Assembly: GCF_001411555.2 (NCBI RefSeq)
Contig: NC_049911.1
Span: 1,612,001-1,676,000 of the forward strand
Direction of reading: 5' to 3'
Origin: Juglans regia
Lineage: Eukaryota; Streptophyta; Magnoliopsida; Fagales; Juglandaceae
DNA length: 64,000 nucleotides
Part shown: piece after piece, positions 1 through 10,759 of the stretch
Numbering within the stretch: position 1 is the stretch's first letter
How the letters are laid out: each line of letters opens with the position of its first letter
Program-made: the position numbers and the translations under genes
The notes under the pieces: model-generated
The model's input: only the letters and a program-made list of their open reading frames with translations
The model's database searches: none
Told to the model about the DNA's origin: nothing

Positions 1-584
1 TATTTTAAGATTTGAAAAATTGAATTATTTTATTTAAAATTTTGAAAAAATCAGTGACGGAATTAGGAATTTATTGTAGGGGGCCGAACAAAGCTAAAAT
101 TATAATAAAATATTTTTTATTCTATTTCTAGATCAAAATAATGTGTAAGATCAAAATAAAATATAGGAAAGGTTGTAAATATAAGAATAAGATTATTATT
201 ATTTTTTCTTTTTTCTTTTGGAAAGCAGAATAAGAATATGTTGACTCTGACTAGAAAACTTGTGCGTTACAGATACAAAGGATTTGGATGGTACCGCGGT
301 GGTCATACAAGTAGTGCTGAATTAAACTATTTTTTCGAGAGTCCATTTTAATCCGTACAACTAGAAATATAGATTATAGAAGCATATTATATTTCTAGCC
401 ACGTCATCATTTTTTATTTTATTTTTTAATTTAAGGACTCAATTATTGGACGCCAACTTCATCGCGGCCCCTTTGATTTCTTTCGGAACCTTCCTAATCA
501 CCTGGAATTAGTCCACGTGTGACGCTACCAATGACTTCATATCTTTCGACTTTCCCGTTCCCGAAAATTCGAAGAACGTCTCTC

Positions 585-636
585 AAGTCTCAACTCATAT
601 TCATTTCAAAAAAAAAAAAAAAGTCTCAACTCATAT
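585..636 (+). repeat. Tail-only retro-insertion with 16-bp target duplication
   Basis: The 16-base sequence AAGTCTCAACTCATAT occurs at 585-600 and again at 621-636. Between the copies are 20 bases, TCATTTC followed by a run of A. A short A-rich insert flanked by a long direct repeat is what target-primed reverse transcription leaves when a LINE copies only its extreme 3' end. A simple slippage duplication with an A-run is the alternative. Confidence 0.55.
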
Positions 637-855
637 AAAGACTTTTTTTTTATATAATTTGTTTTTATCTAAATATATCTCATAATTTAGAATCATATAT
701 TAATTGATCTTATCGTATTTAATATTAAAAATTAAAATACACATCTTAAATAGGCATTAAGATTTCTAAGATCTAGCTGAGGCATTAATATGTATTATAT
801 TAGAAGATTTAACTATCTCGAATCTATTAATAAAAACAACTCTTCCCTTTGAATA

Positions 856-1070
856 TTTATATATAATAATGATAAATATTATAGTGATTTTATTTTTTAT
901 TTTTTATTTATATATAATAGTAATAAATATTATATTGATTTTATTTTTTATTTATATTTAATAGTGATAAATATTATACTAATTTAATTTTTTATTTATA
1001 TATAATAATGATAAATATTATAGTGATTTTATTTTTTATTTATATATAATATAAATAAATATTATAAAAT
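856..1070. repeat. AT-only minisatellite, unit about 44 bp
   Basis: About four and a half head-to-tail copies of a unit of roughly 44 bases, each starting TTTATATATAATA, then GATAAATATTATA, then a T-rich end. The first and fourth units are nearly identical and the third has several substitutions. The array is almost devoid of G and C and lies about 400 bases upstream of the ATL gene. Confidence 0.75.
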
Positions 1071-1454
1071 ATTTATAAATAATTATGAGTAGAGATTGAA
1101 GAGGGTTTGTGAGTCTCATTAAAAATATTTTAAATTATTTAACATGTAAAATATTTTTATAAATATTAAAATATTAAAAAAATATTAAAAAAAATTTACT
1201 ATCCAAACGTAACCTAAGTCTTTCCTTTAATTAATTAATTTATTTATACCGAAAGATGCTCTTCTCTCTGCTCTCATTTATAAAGCTCCCCTCCCCGTAG
1301 TTGTACCTGTACCAGAGCTTCTCTAACAGCATTTCAATTTCTTGCCCGCGTTAGCATCCTCTCGAATGTTATCTAAAGATCTTTTCTTGGGAAAAAAATA
1401 AAGATAAACAATAAGTAAAGCCCACTCCTTGCTTCAACTGCAACGACGCACAGG

Positions 1455-2531
1455 ATGAACTTCAAGCATGGAATCGTTTCTCTCCTTTTGCTCGCTCTCC
1501 TCTTGCCGGAGATTCCTTGGGCAGCTGCTCAGCCTACCACCGATCCGGATCAGTACCGTTTAGCGAGGTTCAGCCCCTCCATGGCGATAATTGTCGTCGT
1601 TCTTGTCGCCGCGCTCTTCCTCATGGGCTTTTTCTCCATCTACATCCGCCACTGCACCAACGGACAGACCGCCAACAGCGTCCGTACGCGAATTCTCTCC
1701 AGGCGCGGCGCCGCCGCAACACGTGGTCTCGATCCGGCGGTTATCGAGACGTTCCCGACACTTGTTTACTCTGTGGTCAAGGGTCTCAAGATTGGGAAGG
1801 GCGCGCTGGAGTGCGCCGTGTGCTTGAACGAGTTTGAGGACAACGAAAAGCTGCGTTTGATCCCCAAGTGCGACCACGTTTTCCACCCCGAGTGCATCGA
1901 TGCCTGGTTGGCTTCCCACACAACCTGTCCCGTCTGCCGAGCCAACCTCGTCCCTCAACCCGGAGAGTCCGTACACCAACTGGGCGAGTTGGACGCCGGC
2001 TCGGACCTCGAAGCCGTAAACGACGACGTCGGGGAATCATCCGACAGAGAAACGGAACGGGAACAAGGAGTAGAAGAACCGGTAGTGATCGATGTGAAGC
2101 AAACGTTGAACCGGAATCGGACGCGGGGGTCAAGGTCGACCCGGACTTGGAGGAATCCGTTTCCGCGGTCCCACTCAACGGGGCACTCGTTGGTCCAACC
2201 GGGTGAGGACATGGAACGGTTCACGTTGAGGTTGCCGGTTGAGGTGAGGAAACAGATAATGAACCGTAAGCTAAGCCGGGCTACTAGTATGGTTTTGTTA
2301 CCGAGGGAAGGTAGTTCGAGGCAGGGTTACAGAACCGGTGGGGAAGGAAGTAGCAGAGGGAAGAATTATAAGCGGCTCGAGAAACCGGACCAGATGAGTA
2401 AATCGGGCCGGTGGGCGTTTTTTACGAGAGCATTGTCGTTGAAGTCACCGAAGGTGGCGGCTAATTATGGGGAGGGGACTTCGGCTCAACCGGAAACATC
2501 AAAGAATGGCTCGGCTCGACCTCCGGTTTGA
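1455..2531 (+). CDS. RING-H2 finger E3 ubiquitin ligase, ATL family (ATL6/ATL31-like)
   Basis: Intronless gene for a 358-residue membrane-anchored E3 ubiquitin ligase. The N-terminus (residues 1-26) is a signal peptide ending near AAAQ. A single transmembrane helix follows at about 43-66 (starting MAIIVVVLVAALF). The GLD motif of ATL proteins is at about 92-94, next to PAVIETFPTLVYS. The RING-H2 domain lies at about 118-160 with the order C-x2-C, C-x-H, H-x2-C, C-x2-C; the visible anchors are CAVC, CDHVFH, PEC and CPVC, and the tryptophan of DAWLASH expected for E2 binding is present. The C-terminal half is rich in Ser, Arg and Gly and carries the block FTLRLPVEVRKQI typical of ATL6/ATL31, which in Arabidopsis act in carbon/nitrogen response and defence through 14-3-3 turnover. 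The lack of introns and the length fit the family. The exact orthologue is an inference. Confidence 0.95.
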   Translation: MNFKHGIVSLLLLALLLPEIPWAAAQPTTDPDQYRLARFSPSMAIIVVVLVAALFLMGFFSIYIRHCTNGQTANSVRTRILSRRGAAATRGLDPAVIETFPTLVYSVVKGLKIGKGALECAVCLNEFEDNEKLRLIPKCDHVFHPECIDAWLASHTTCPVCRANLVPQPGESVHQLGELDAGSDLEAVNDDVGESSDRETEREQGVEEPVVIDVKQTLNRNRTRGSRSTRTWRNPFPRSHSTGHSLVQPGEDMERFTLRLPVEVRKQIMNRKLSRATSMVLLPREGSSRQGYRTGGEGSSRGKNYKRLEKPDQMSKSGRWAFFTRALSLKSPKVAANYGEGTSAQPETSKNGSARPPV

Positions 2532-2698
2532 GGACAATTTTGATTCGAACGCCGATTGTAATGTACTGTGTCAATGTGTTTCGTACTACATCTTTTTAAT
2601 TATTTTTTGGGAGGTTTTGTTTTGGCCCTTTTGGGTGTTGAAATTAACATGTGTATTATTATTATTTTTTTTTTTAATGTAAATGGAAAAGAAAAAAT

Positions 2699-2868
2699 TT
2701 ATTTATCATCTCAATTTTTATCATCCTCCTATCATCCCATGATGTGGTATTAAATGATAAGTTTACAAGTAAAATATAATAAATAATTTCTAATCATTTA
2801 ATATCACATCATAGGATGATGGGAGGATGATAGAAGTTGGAATGATGAATAGCATTACTCTTTTAAAT
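2699..2868. mobile_element. Foldback MITE
   Basis: Two arms of about 50 bases form an imperfect inverted repeat. The left arm (about 2705-2757) contains TCATCCTCCTATCATCCC, then ATGATGTGGTATTAAATGAT. The right arm (about 2792-2850) carries the complement, ATCATTTAATATCACATCAT followed by GGATGATGGGAGGATGA. The loop is about 35 bases. No clear target duplication is seen, and no coding capacity exists. The superfamily is not determined. Confidence 0.75.
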
Positions 2869-4089
2869 CAACAAAAATTTGTGCGGTTATTTTTTTATGT
2901 ATTCTATTAATGTGATTTATTGTATTATTTTTTTAAATATAAAAATTTGTGCGGTTACTTCTTAATCAATTATTTTTAAAACTCATTTAAAAATCGAATT
3001 ATAAAGATTATGAAAATTTGGTAGGTTGCCGAACATGGCCGTAATTTGAAAAGGGATAAGTTGTAGTGCAGTGCTTAGGTGGAGATGTTTCGTTGATTTC
3101 AATAAATTGTTAATTACTTTGATTGACCGCAAAGCATATGTAATAGCATAATGGAGTGACTGGACCCGTTCTTTTGACAAAGACACCCAAGACTTTCAAT
3201 ATTGTAGAGTGCCGGATTGATATTGGACAAATGCCTAGTAAGTAAGTAGTACATGATGACTCACTGGAAGCTTCCTAATTTCTTTGACTTCCGGGGAAAA
3301 GCAAAGGGACTATGTGGCCTGTGGTCCTAAATCTATGTTGTTGCCATATTTTTGGGCGGATCAAGCACGCATGCAGGCGGCTGCTTCATGATCTTTGTGT
3401 TGCTGCTAATTTGCACCTCCCCAAAAGGCTTGTTTGCCCATCCTTCTCACAAGTATTCGATCCATGCTGATCTTTAAACAAAGACACGGCATCTAAATGA
3501 TTGTGGGTCTATGACCCTTAATGTTAATTAAGTTGAGTTATTTATATTTAAAAATAATTTTGAAAGATAATCTGAATTTTAAATTTTAAATTATACATAT
3601 AAAATTATGCCATGTGAATGATGTCTTGAATGAATACTTTCAAATATTACCACATATTAAATATTACCAATCTATTTTCAGATCTGGGTTTTAATTTTTG
3701 AGCATTTCAAAATTCAAATAATTTATTAAAACAAATAAACATTTTGTTTGAGGTGTTTCGAGTTTACTAATGAAAATAAAATAGCTTTGGAATGGACTCG
3801 AATAATAACTTCCCTTGCCTCAAAATTTTCTCACGTTGTTATTTAAATTTAAGAATGTCTAGTAAGAGAAAAATAGTCTCTACTTGTATAAATATTTCAA
3901 ATAATATTAAATTAATAATAATTATTATGTGACTCACTCCATATATTTATATTTATATCTACAGTTAAAATTCGGACAAATTGAGAGAATATTATTAAAA
4001 AACAAATGTTATATATATGATTTTTTACTATTCATTATCCTCGCGTACTATATATTATATATTACATATGAGTGTGGCTATTCTGCCGT

Positions 4090-4250
4090 CTACTCTTATC
4101 ATTGGACGTACTGTTCAATATTTTTTTTTTTATATTTTTTAAATATATTTAAATATTTTTAAAAAAATAAAAAAAATACATTAATATATTTAAAATTATT
4201 TTCTTACTTACTAAGTTAAAAAAAATTGACCTACAGTAAAATAAAATGGT
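4090..4250 (-). repeat. Dispersed AT-rich repeat, partner near 25.8 kb
   Basis: Read on the minus strand, this stretch contains ACTTAGTAAGTAAGAAAATA, then ATTTTAAATATATT and a T-rich run. The plus strand at about 25815-25890 has the same order with small changes (ACTTAGTAATTAAGAAAATG). The two are therefore copies of one element in opposite orientation, probably a MITE. The ends are not defined. Confidence 0.5.
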
Positions 4251-4970
4251 CAAAATAGAGAGATAAATTAGCTTTTTTCATTACATATTTAATAAAAAAA
4301 AAAGAATAAAATATAGTATATAGTGCGTAGAAATGTATACAACTGCTTATATGATACCATTAATTATGGTTGACACGCGGCTAAAAGTAGTTTGTGAGTA
4401 GCAGTGCTGGATGATTTCAGATCACGAGATCAGATAAGAGTTTGCCAAGAATGTACTTCAAGCATTCTTCTACACCAAAATGTTCCAACAACTTCTCACG
4501 TGTTATTAATGTTCACAACTGTTTATACTACCTTCGAGTCATCATGGCCATCTAAAAGGAAAGCTTCACATCTCATTGAAAGACTTTTTCTTCTTATTCT
4601 TATTTTTATTATTGTTTTATTTATTTATTTGTTTATTTTTTAAGACATCCTTTCCCATCTAAGAGATTAGACAGAAGTGCCAATTTCATGGCGAACAAAC
4701 TAGCAAAGTGAACAAACATTTCCATCCAAACCATCCCCAAAAATGTCACTGGCCTTAACTTTATCTTTAATCCCCTTCAATTTTATTCACTTTCATACTC
4801 CATATCTATAGGTTTTTTTTTTTTATAGAGTATATGAGTATTTTTTATAAAGTGTGACGTTGTTTTTCATAAGGTGTAGGGGTGGAGTGTGGGATATTGA
4901 ATAGTGACTGATGAGAATAATTTTTCTTATAGTGATATTTCTGTGTTAAGTTCAAAACGAGTTGTAACTA

Positions 4971-5719
4971 GGGGTGTAAAAATTAACCAGGAATCTGGAA
5001 AACCGGACCGGCCCCAACTAGTGGAATCACTCCGGTTTTGGACCAATCCGGTCCGGGATCCGTTCCTTTAGTTCCAAAACCGGTCTAGTTCCGACTATGC
5101 TTTTTAAGACCGATTCACTATATTATATATTTTAAATAAATTTTTTATATTATATATAATATATAATAATATAAATTATAATTATATATAAGATTGGCTA
5201 AGAGAAAAATGATTAGATCATTGGAATATTTACTGTGATCCCAACTTGGCATCTAATATAGTGGACGCTGCTCTCTAGTTTCTACTTTGAAATTCTGAGT
5301 TGCTTACATGTAATTTTTCTGTGAAGGTTGGTCACTCTATTGGCTCATATATGGCTAATGATGTGTTTAGAAGGTCCTTAAAAAAAGGTGATGATAAATT
5401 AAATTTGGTTCATTTTCAATATCATTATATTACTTCACGTTTTAATTTAAATAGTATTTGTTGATATTTTTGTTGGATTTGTAGGTGACCTATCGCATTA
5501 GACTATATTTATTTTTGGCAGTAAACTAGCAACCGAGATGGTAGTCTATTATTAAAATTGAAAAACTAGATCGAATTAAATTGAAATGGATAAAATCGGA
5601 AGTATCGGTTTATAAGGATAATCGGTACATAATCTACTTTTAAAAATATAAAATTAATATATACCGATTCATTCATAAATTATATCTCAAATCGGATCCG
5701 ATCCGATCGGTTACGCCCC
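4971..5719. mobile_element. Non-autonomous DNA element with GGGGYGTAA ends
   Basis: The left end reads GGGGTGTAAAAATTAACC and the right end read on the other strand gives GGGGCGTAACCGATCGG, so the element has short terminal inverted repeats of about 9 bases. Just inside both ends are GC-richer blocks of CCGG-type repeats (AAACCGGACCGG on the left, ATCGGATCCGATCCGATC on the right). The interior of about 750 bases has no open frame of note. The end structure suits a hAT-type non-autonomous element, but the flanking 8-base sites match only weakly. Confidence 0.5.
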
Positions 5720-5894
5720 TAACCCTAACAATATGCAAGAAGACAACGACAGATTGGCAATTCCAACTTAATGATGGACTGAGAATTCTTCGAAATTTAA
5801 TAGGTAGGCCCAGCCCGAGTTATAGGCCCAAATCTCAGAGAGATACTGCAACTCCGGCGCGAATTCTCTCTCTCTCTCTCTCTCTACAAGGAAA

Positions 5895-8800
5895 ATGGAG
5901 GAAGAAGAAGAGCAGCAAAAGTCACGGCCAAATCAGGAGAGGAAGAGCTCCATAGTGATAAAGATACCATCTTATCAGGAAGTTGTTGAGAGCTCACAGT
6001 CGAAGTCAACCCCACTCTCTCTCTTCAACCCCTCCCAGTCCTTCTCCCAAGCCTTCTCCTTCATCAAATCCTCCGAGTTCTACATCCCTCCTCCTCCACT
6101 CTCTAGCACCTCCTCCTCTTCCTTTTCACAGCCGGTTCAGGCCTCGGATGGAACCGGTTCAAGGTACCCTATTTGCGCCCTTCAATTTAAACCCGCAATA
6201 TGTATGCATTATTCCGTTAAAGTTCTCTTATTTTTACGTTTAATTAGAGTTTTTTTTTTTTTTTGGGGGGTGGGGGAGTTTTGGGTTATTGTTTTGTTTG
6301 AAGAAAATCTGATTTTATTGGGGAGGCTCTGTGAATGTTTGCTTTATTTTAATCGATTTGAGAATGAAGGGAAAGATGAGAAAAGGAATTTGGGGGCTTG
6401 TGGATTCTGTTGGCTTTGTTTGTAAGAGAAATTATTTTATACAATTTGGCTGTGTGCTTCTCTATGGTGAATATGGGCTATGGTTTTGTTGGATACCCAA
6501 TAGTTAACGACTAAAAATATTGCATGCATTGTTCTTAGGGAGGACGCGAAGCATTAGGGATATTGGTGTTTATGTTGCTTCTTACCTGAGAAAAGCAGGA
6601 ACTTTACAAGATGAAGCTAATTCCAATATAAAACCATTGATTCTTTTTGGTTACTTGTTGGTGTAAGAAGGTTGAGAATTCAATTCTGAAAAGCAATAAG
6701 AAATGAAACCATAAAACCAATAAAATTTATCTTTCCCCCTCAGCTACCAAGTTGTGGGTTTTGCAGTGACGGAGTTTGTTCCTTAGTTTTGTCTAAAATT
6801 CAGACGCTTTTGTGGTCGGTAGTTGTTTAAGACTTGTTTGAAATTGAGATGCTCTCTTTGGTCTTGTGTTTTAGGCAAACTACTCAATCAGATGCACCAT
6901 CTTCTTCCTCATCGGCTTCTGCTCCTGCTGCTACTCCTTCGTTGATGTTATCAACGTCACTTGTCACACAGAGTCGCAATGCTATTCTTGTGAGCCACAG
7001 ACAGGTAAGTATTGAACTACGGCATCTTATGACATTACAGTGAATTATATGATCCCATTCTGTTAATTTGTTTTTCAGCAATGAGTATGCATCATTGCCC
7101 TTGGTGCTTACAATATACGGCTATCGCTTAGGCCTCTGTTAGTCGTGTAGGCTTTAAGCATTTTCAGTGCTTGCATCTTTCTTTTTTTTGATAAGTAATA
7201 ACTTTATTAAGCACAATGTAATAGGCAAAGCCTGAGTACACAGGAAGTATACACAAGAAACACCTAATACATTCTAAAACTTAGAAAAACGAAGACAAGA
7301 ATTCGTTTGCAGCCCCACCCTTCAGTACAATAGCAGAGAACCAGCTAGGTAGAGTGCTTATAAAAAACTTCCAAAATGCATCTCTATTGCGTTCCCGATC
7401 ATTAAAGCACCTCTCATTTCTCTCCAACCAAATACACCACATAATACACAAAGGCATCATTTTCCATGTAGCTGCCACTTGGGAACGAGTATGCATTTGA
7501 AAGTTGGTCCAGCATGTTAGGAAGTCGACCACTGCTTCTGGCATAACCCAGCACAGCCCAACCCTTCCAAACACACCATCCCATAGCACTTTAGCCATTT
7601 CACAATGAAGTAGTGATTTAGTATCACCTTATAAAAAGACCGAACTGTAAATTTTTAGAGGCTGTTTGACTCCAACATAGTTGGTCCCTGCCCTGTCTTC
7701 TTAACTCCACTGAATACGACTGTCTAAAAAAATCAGTAACCTCCTCTACTTCCCAATCCTGGACAGATCTAGAGAAGCCTACATCCCAAAGCACCACTCC
7801 ATTGGAAGATACCATCACCTCAGAAACTGAAGCTTGCTTATTAGTCGCCAACCTGAAAACAACTGGAAATGCTCGAGACAATTCAATATCCCCGCACCAA
7901 ACATCAGACCAAAATCTGATTTTTGAACCATCACCAACCGAGAATTTAACTTGTTTCAGGAAGCGACCCCAACCTTTCCTAATAAACTTCCATAGACTCA
8001 CTCCATACGAATCCCTGCATCTTTCTTTGCACATGCCTTTCCCTATGTATTCATCTAAATCTGTTTGTAATGGTAGATGTGTCATAATAGTGCCGTTACA
8101 TGTGCTGGAGTTGTTTATAAAATAATATATGAAACAAATTTTGGATTCTATTTTCCTATTAATGTTATAGATGTTGCAAGTTATTTGTTAGTGTAATATT
8201 CATGCTGTAATGGGTCTTATTATGACTATAGTTGATCTCAGTGCAAAATAGTAAGAAAATTATCTTTGGTTATGTTAATTTAACAAAAATGATAGACCTA
8301 CTACTCGTTAACAATTTGTTTACAACTATGGATTAAAATAATATATTTTTTTAAATTTAAGTTTGACTTTTATTTTGATTTGATGTTTTTAAATATTTAA
8401 AAAATACTATTTTATTGTAAATTAATTGTAATTGGGTTGTAAGCCTATCACTACTCTTAATTTAATACATAAAGTAGAAATTATTGCTGGACCATGCTGC
8501 TCCAAAGTGAATGATTGAAGGAAAGACTTCATTGGATGCTGTATTCCTTTGTTTTTGGAATAGAAACATAGGTTTTCTCTAAACTGGATTCAAGGACAAG
8601 AACTTCTATCAACTTTCATAAGTTGATGAGACTAATATATTTCCATGGTGGGAAAAGCTTGACAGTTGCAGTTTGATTCTATGAAGATTGTAGTTCAAAG
8701 CATTAGGAAATAGGAAACTAATCTGAGGTTGGATAAACTATTGCTTATTAGAAAGTTTAGAATCTTTATAATGTACTATACTCTTCAAGGCGGTGTAATC

Positions 8801-10759
8801 TAGCTTACAGAACATTGACACCTCTAGTTAGCATCTTCTTTGGCGACTTGGGAGTTTTATGCGTATTTTAGCTACTGAGTAGAAAGTACAATGTATCTTT
8901 TATCTTACTTAGCCCGTAGGTAAAACTTCTTTCTTTGTGTGCAGAAAGGAAATCCCTTGCTCAGACATATCAGGAATGTGAGGTGGGCTTTTGCGGATGT
9001 TGTCTGTGACTACTTGCTTGGTCAGAGCTCATGTGCTCTCTATCTGAGGTTTGGACTTTTTCACCTTCTGTCATGTTTTCCATTTTGCATGCATGTAAGG
9101 TATAAATTGGGTCTGTTTACAATGACAAATTTAGAAAATACTCCCATATGGATGGATTGATAGCAAAACATATTTGGGGTGCCAGCTCAACCAGATAGAT
9201 GCCTCATTGGTGTGAATCAGTATCCGTGTTCATACTTATATAGTTCCTCATTGAACCCAGACTGGCTTTTGATATGTTGGGTGACCTATCTAGCCTTTTT
9301 CTATTTGTTGTACTATATGATTTTAAAGTCACTCTTATGTATCAATCTGTATTAAGTTAAGCAATCAATGCAGTCTTAGGTATCATCTGCTGCACCCAGA
9401 CTACTTGTATTTCCGTATCAGAGAACTGCAAAAGAATTTCAAGCTTCGCATTGTTCTATGTCATGTTGATGTGGTAAGCCACCCTACCCTATTTAGTGTC
9501 CTTAGCAAGAATATTTTCTGATTTAAGTTTTTGAATGGTCCATGTTTGTGTAACTTCGGCAGTTTATTGTCTATATGAAATTAAGGATGTATGTACTTTT
9601 GCTCAATGGTTTCAGGAAGATGCAGTCAAGCCTTTACTTGAAGTTACTAAGACAGCTCTACTTCATGATTGTACCCTATTATGTGCTTGGAGGTACACTA
9701 TATTTTAAGTGCAAGTGCATGGCATTGTGCTAATACATTTTTTCAATTCTAGAGGAGCCTGGGTCTGTATTATGTCTAAATCATTTTTTTTTCCAATCGT
9801 TTTAAAAAACTCATGTTCATGGATGAAGTGCGATGCTACCAAATTATTGGGAACACAATGCAGTGCAGTAGTTATTTGATTTTTTTTACCACCTTCTGTT
9901 TTTCTTGTTTTGCTATAGCTTGGAGGAATGTGGACGCTACTTGGAGACGATAAAAATCTATGAAAACAAGCCTGCAGACATTATTCAAGGCCAAATGGAT
10001 ACAGACTATCTTTCACGGGTATCGATATTTTTATGGTCATTGGTTCATCAATAAAATTGTTTTTATTGTACTCTTTAATTACTTAGTTCAGCACTTTGAA
10101 TTTATTAAACTCAAACCATTTTTTTTCATATTAAATGTAGCTAAATCATGCTCTGACAACGGTTCGACATGTTAACAAGACCAATGTAGTCACCCTTGGT
10201 ACTACATTTGGGGTATGCTGCCTGCTGTTTCACACCTACATATTTGCTTTATTTTTGTGCGCGCACAACTGTTTGTCTGTTCATATTGAGCTGGTTGTTA
10301 TGCCACTGCAGTCCCTTTCACATATAATGGATGCATCCATGGAAGATCTAGCCCGATGCCCTGGAATAGGAGAGCGCAAGGTACTTTTCCTTTTTCGAAG
10401 TGAGCCAAGTCAAGTTTTTGTTTCTTGTATGAAGTCATTTAGTTGATTGTGTTTAATCTGAATTCTTTCAGAAAATGTTTTCAATAAAATGATTCCACTG
10501 TGTTCATCAGGTAAAACGTTTGTATGACACTTTTCATGAGCCATTCAAACGGGTGGTTTCCAGCCGTTCTACTGTCCCAGATACTCCTATCCAAGACAAT
10601 GGTGAACCTTGCTCTACCAAAGAAAAAGACGAGGACGAGGACAAGGACAAAGAAAATGCAAGCAACCATAAGAAAGAGCCTGAAGTGACAGTTAAATCAG
10701 CCCTGTCTGCTGCTTTTGCCAAGTATACCGATAAAGTTGGTAAAAAGAACAACACCTAG
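5895..10759 (+). CDS. ERCC1/RAD10 DNA excision repair protein
   Basis: Nine coding exons: 5895-6163, 6875-7004, 8945-9048, 9374-9473, 9616-9692, 9919-10018, 10141-10212, 10312-10380, 10511-10759; all junctions are GT-AG and the phases join to a 389-residue protein. ERCC1 pairs with XPF (RAD1) to cut the 5' side of DNA lesions in nucleotide excision repair and in recombination. Residues 1-115 are Ser/Pro-rich and poorly conserved. The central domain runs from about [20 protein letters not shown] through [29 protein letters not shown] and [20 protein letters not shown], the XPA/DNA-binding nuclease-like fold without catalytic residues. The tandem helix-hairpin-helix region lies at about 265-325 ([40 protein letters not shown]). 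The C-terminus is Lys/Glu/Asp-rich, as in other plant ERCC1 proteins. The leader has a CT tract and no TATA box. Intron 2 carries a LINE insertion, and exon 6 was copied to 36.4 kb. Confidence 0.95.
7172..8028 (-). mobile_element. 5'-truncated LINE (L1-type) in ERCC1 intron 2
   Basis: The 13-base TGCATCTTTCTTT flanks the insert at 7172-7184 and 8016-8028, a textbook target-site duplication. The element (7185-8015, minus strand) ends in AATAAAGTTATTACTTATC plus a short A tail. Read on the minus strand it encodes the C-terminal part of the LINE ORF2: [16 protein letters not shown], then [17 protein letters not shown], later [20 protein letters not shown] and [18 protein letters not shown] join near 7625-7640 shifts frame and removes most of the zinc-binding domain between FYK and SLLHC. 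The copy is 831 bases long, so it lacks the endonuclease and nearly all of the reverse transcriptase and is inert. Confidence 0.92.

Larger units (their letters stand above)
1..1454. other. AT-rich intergenic DNA and ATL promoter
   Basis: No gene is visible. Around 52-100 a stretch beginning CAGTGACGGAATTAGG resembles the terminal sequence of TTF-type hAT transposons, but no partner end is seen, so this is only a possible remnant. It also holds a tail-only insertion (585-636) and a 44-bp minisatellite (856-1070), listed separately. A TATA-like TTATAAAG lies near 1278, about 175 bases before the ATL start codon, and is a reasonable core promoter candidate for that gene. Confidence 0.5.
2532..5894. 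other. Intergenic region between ATL and ERCC1
   Basis: No gene is supported. It contains the ATL 3' flank, a foldback MITE (2699-2868), one copy of a dispersed AT-rich repeat (about 4090-4250) and a 750-bp element with GGGGTGTAA ends (4971-5719). Short open frames here show no recognisable domain. The last 100 bases before the ERCC1 start contain a (CT)n tract (about 5865-5885) in its leader. Confidence 0.6.
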
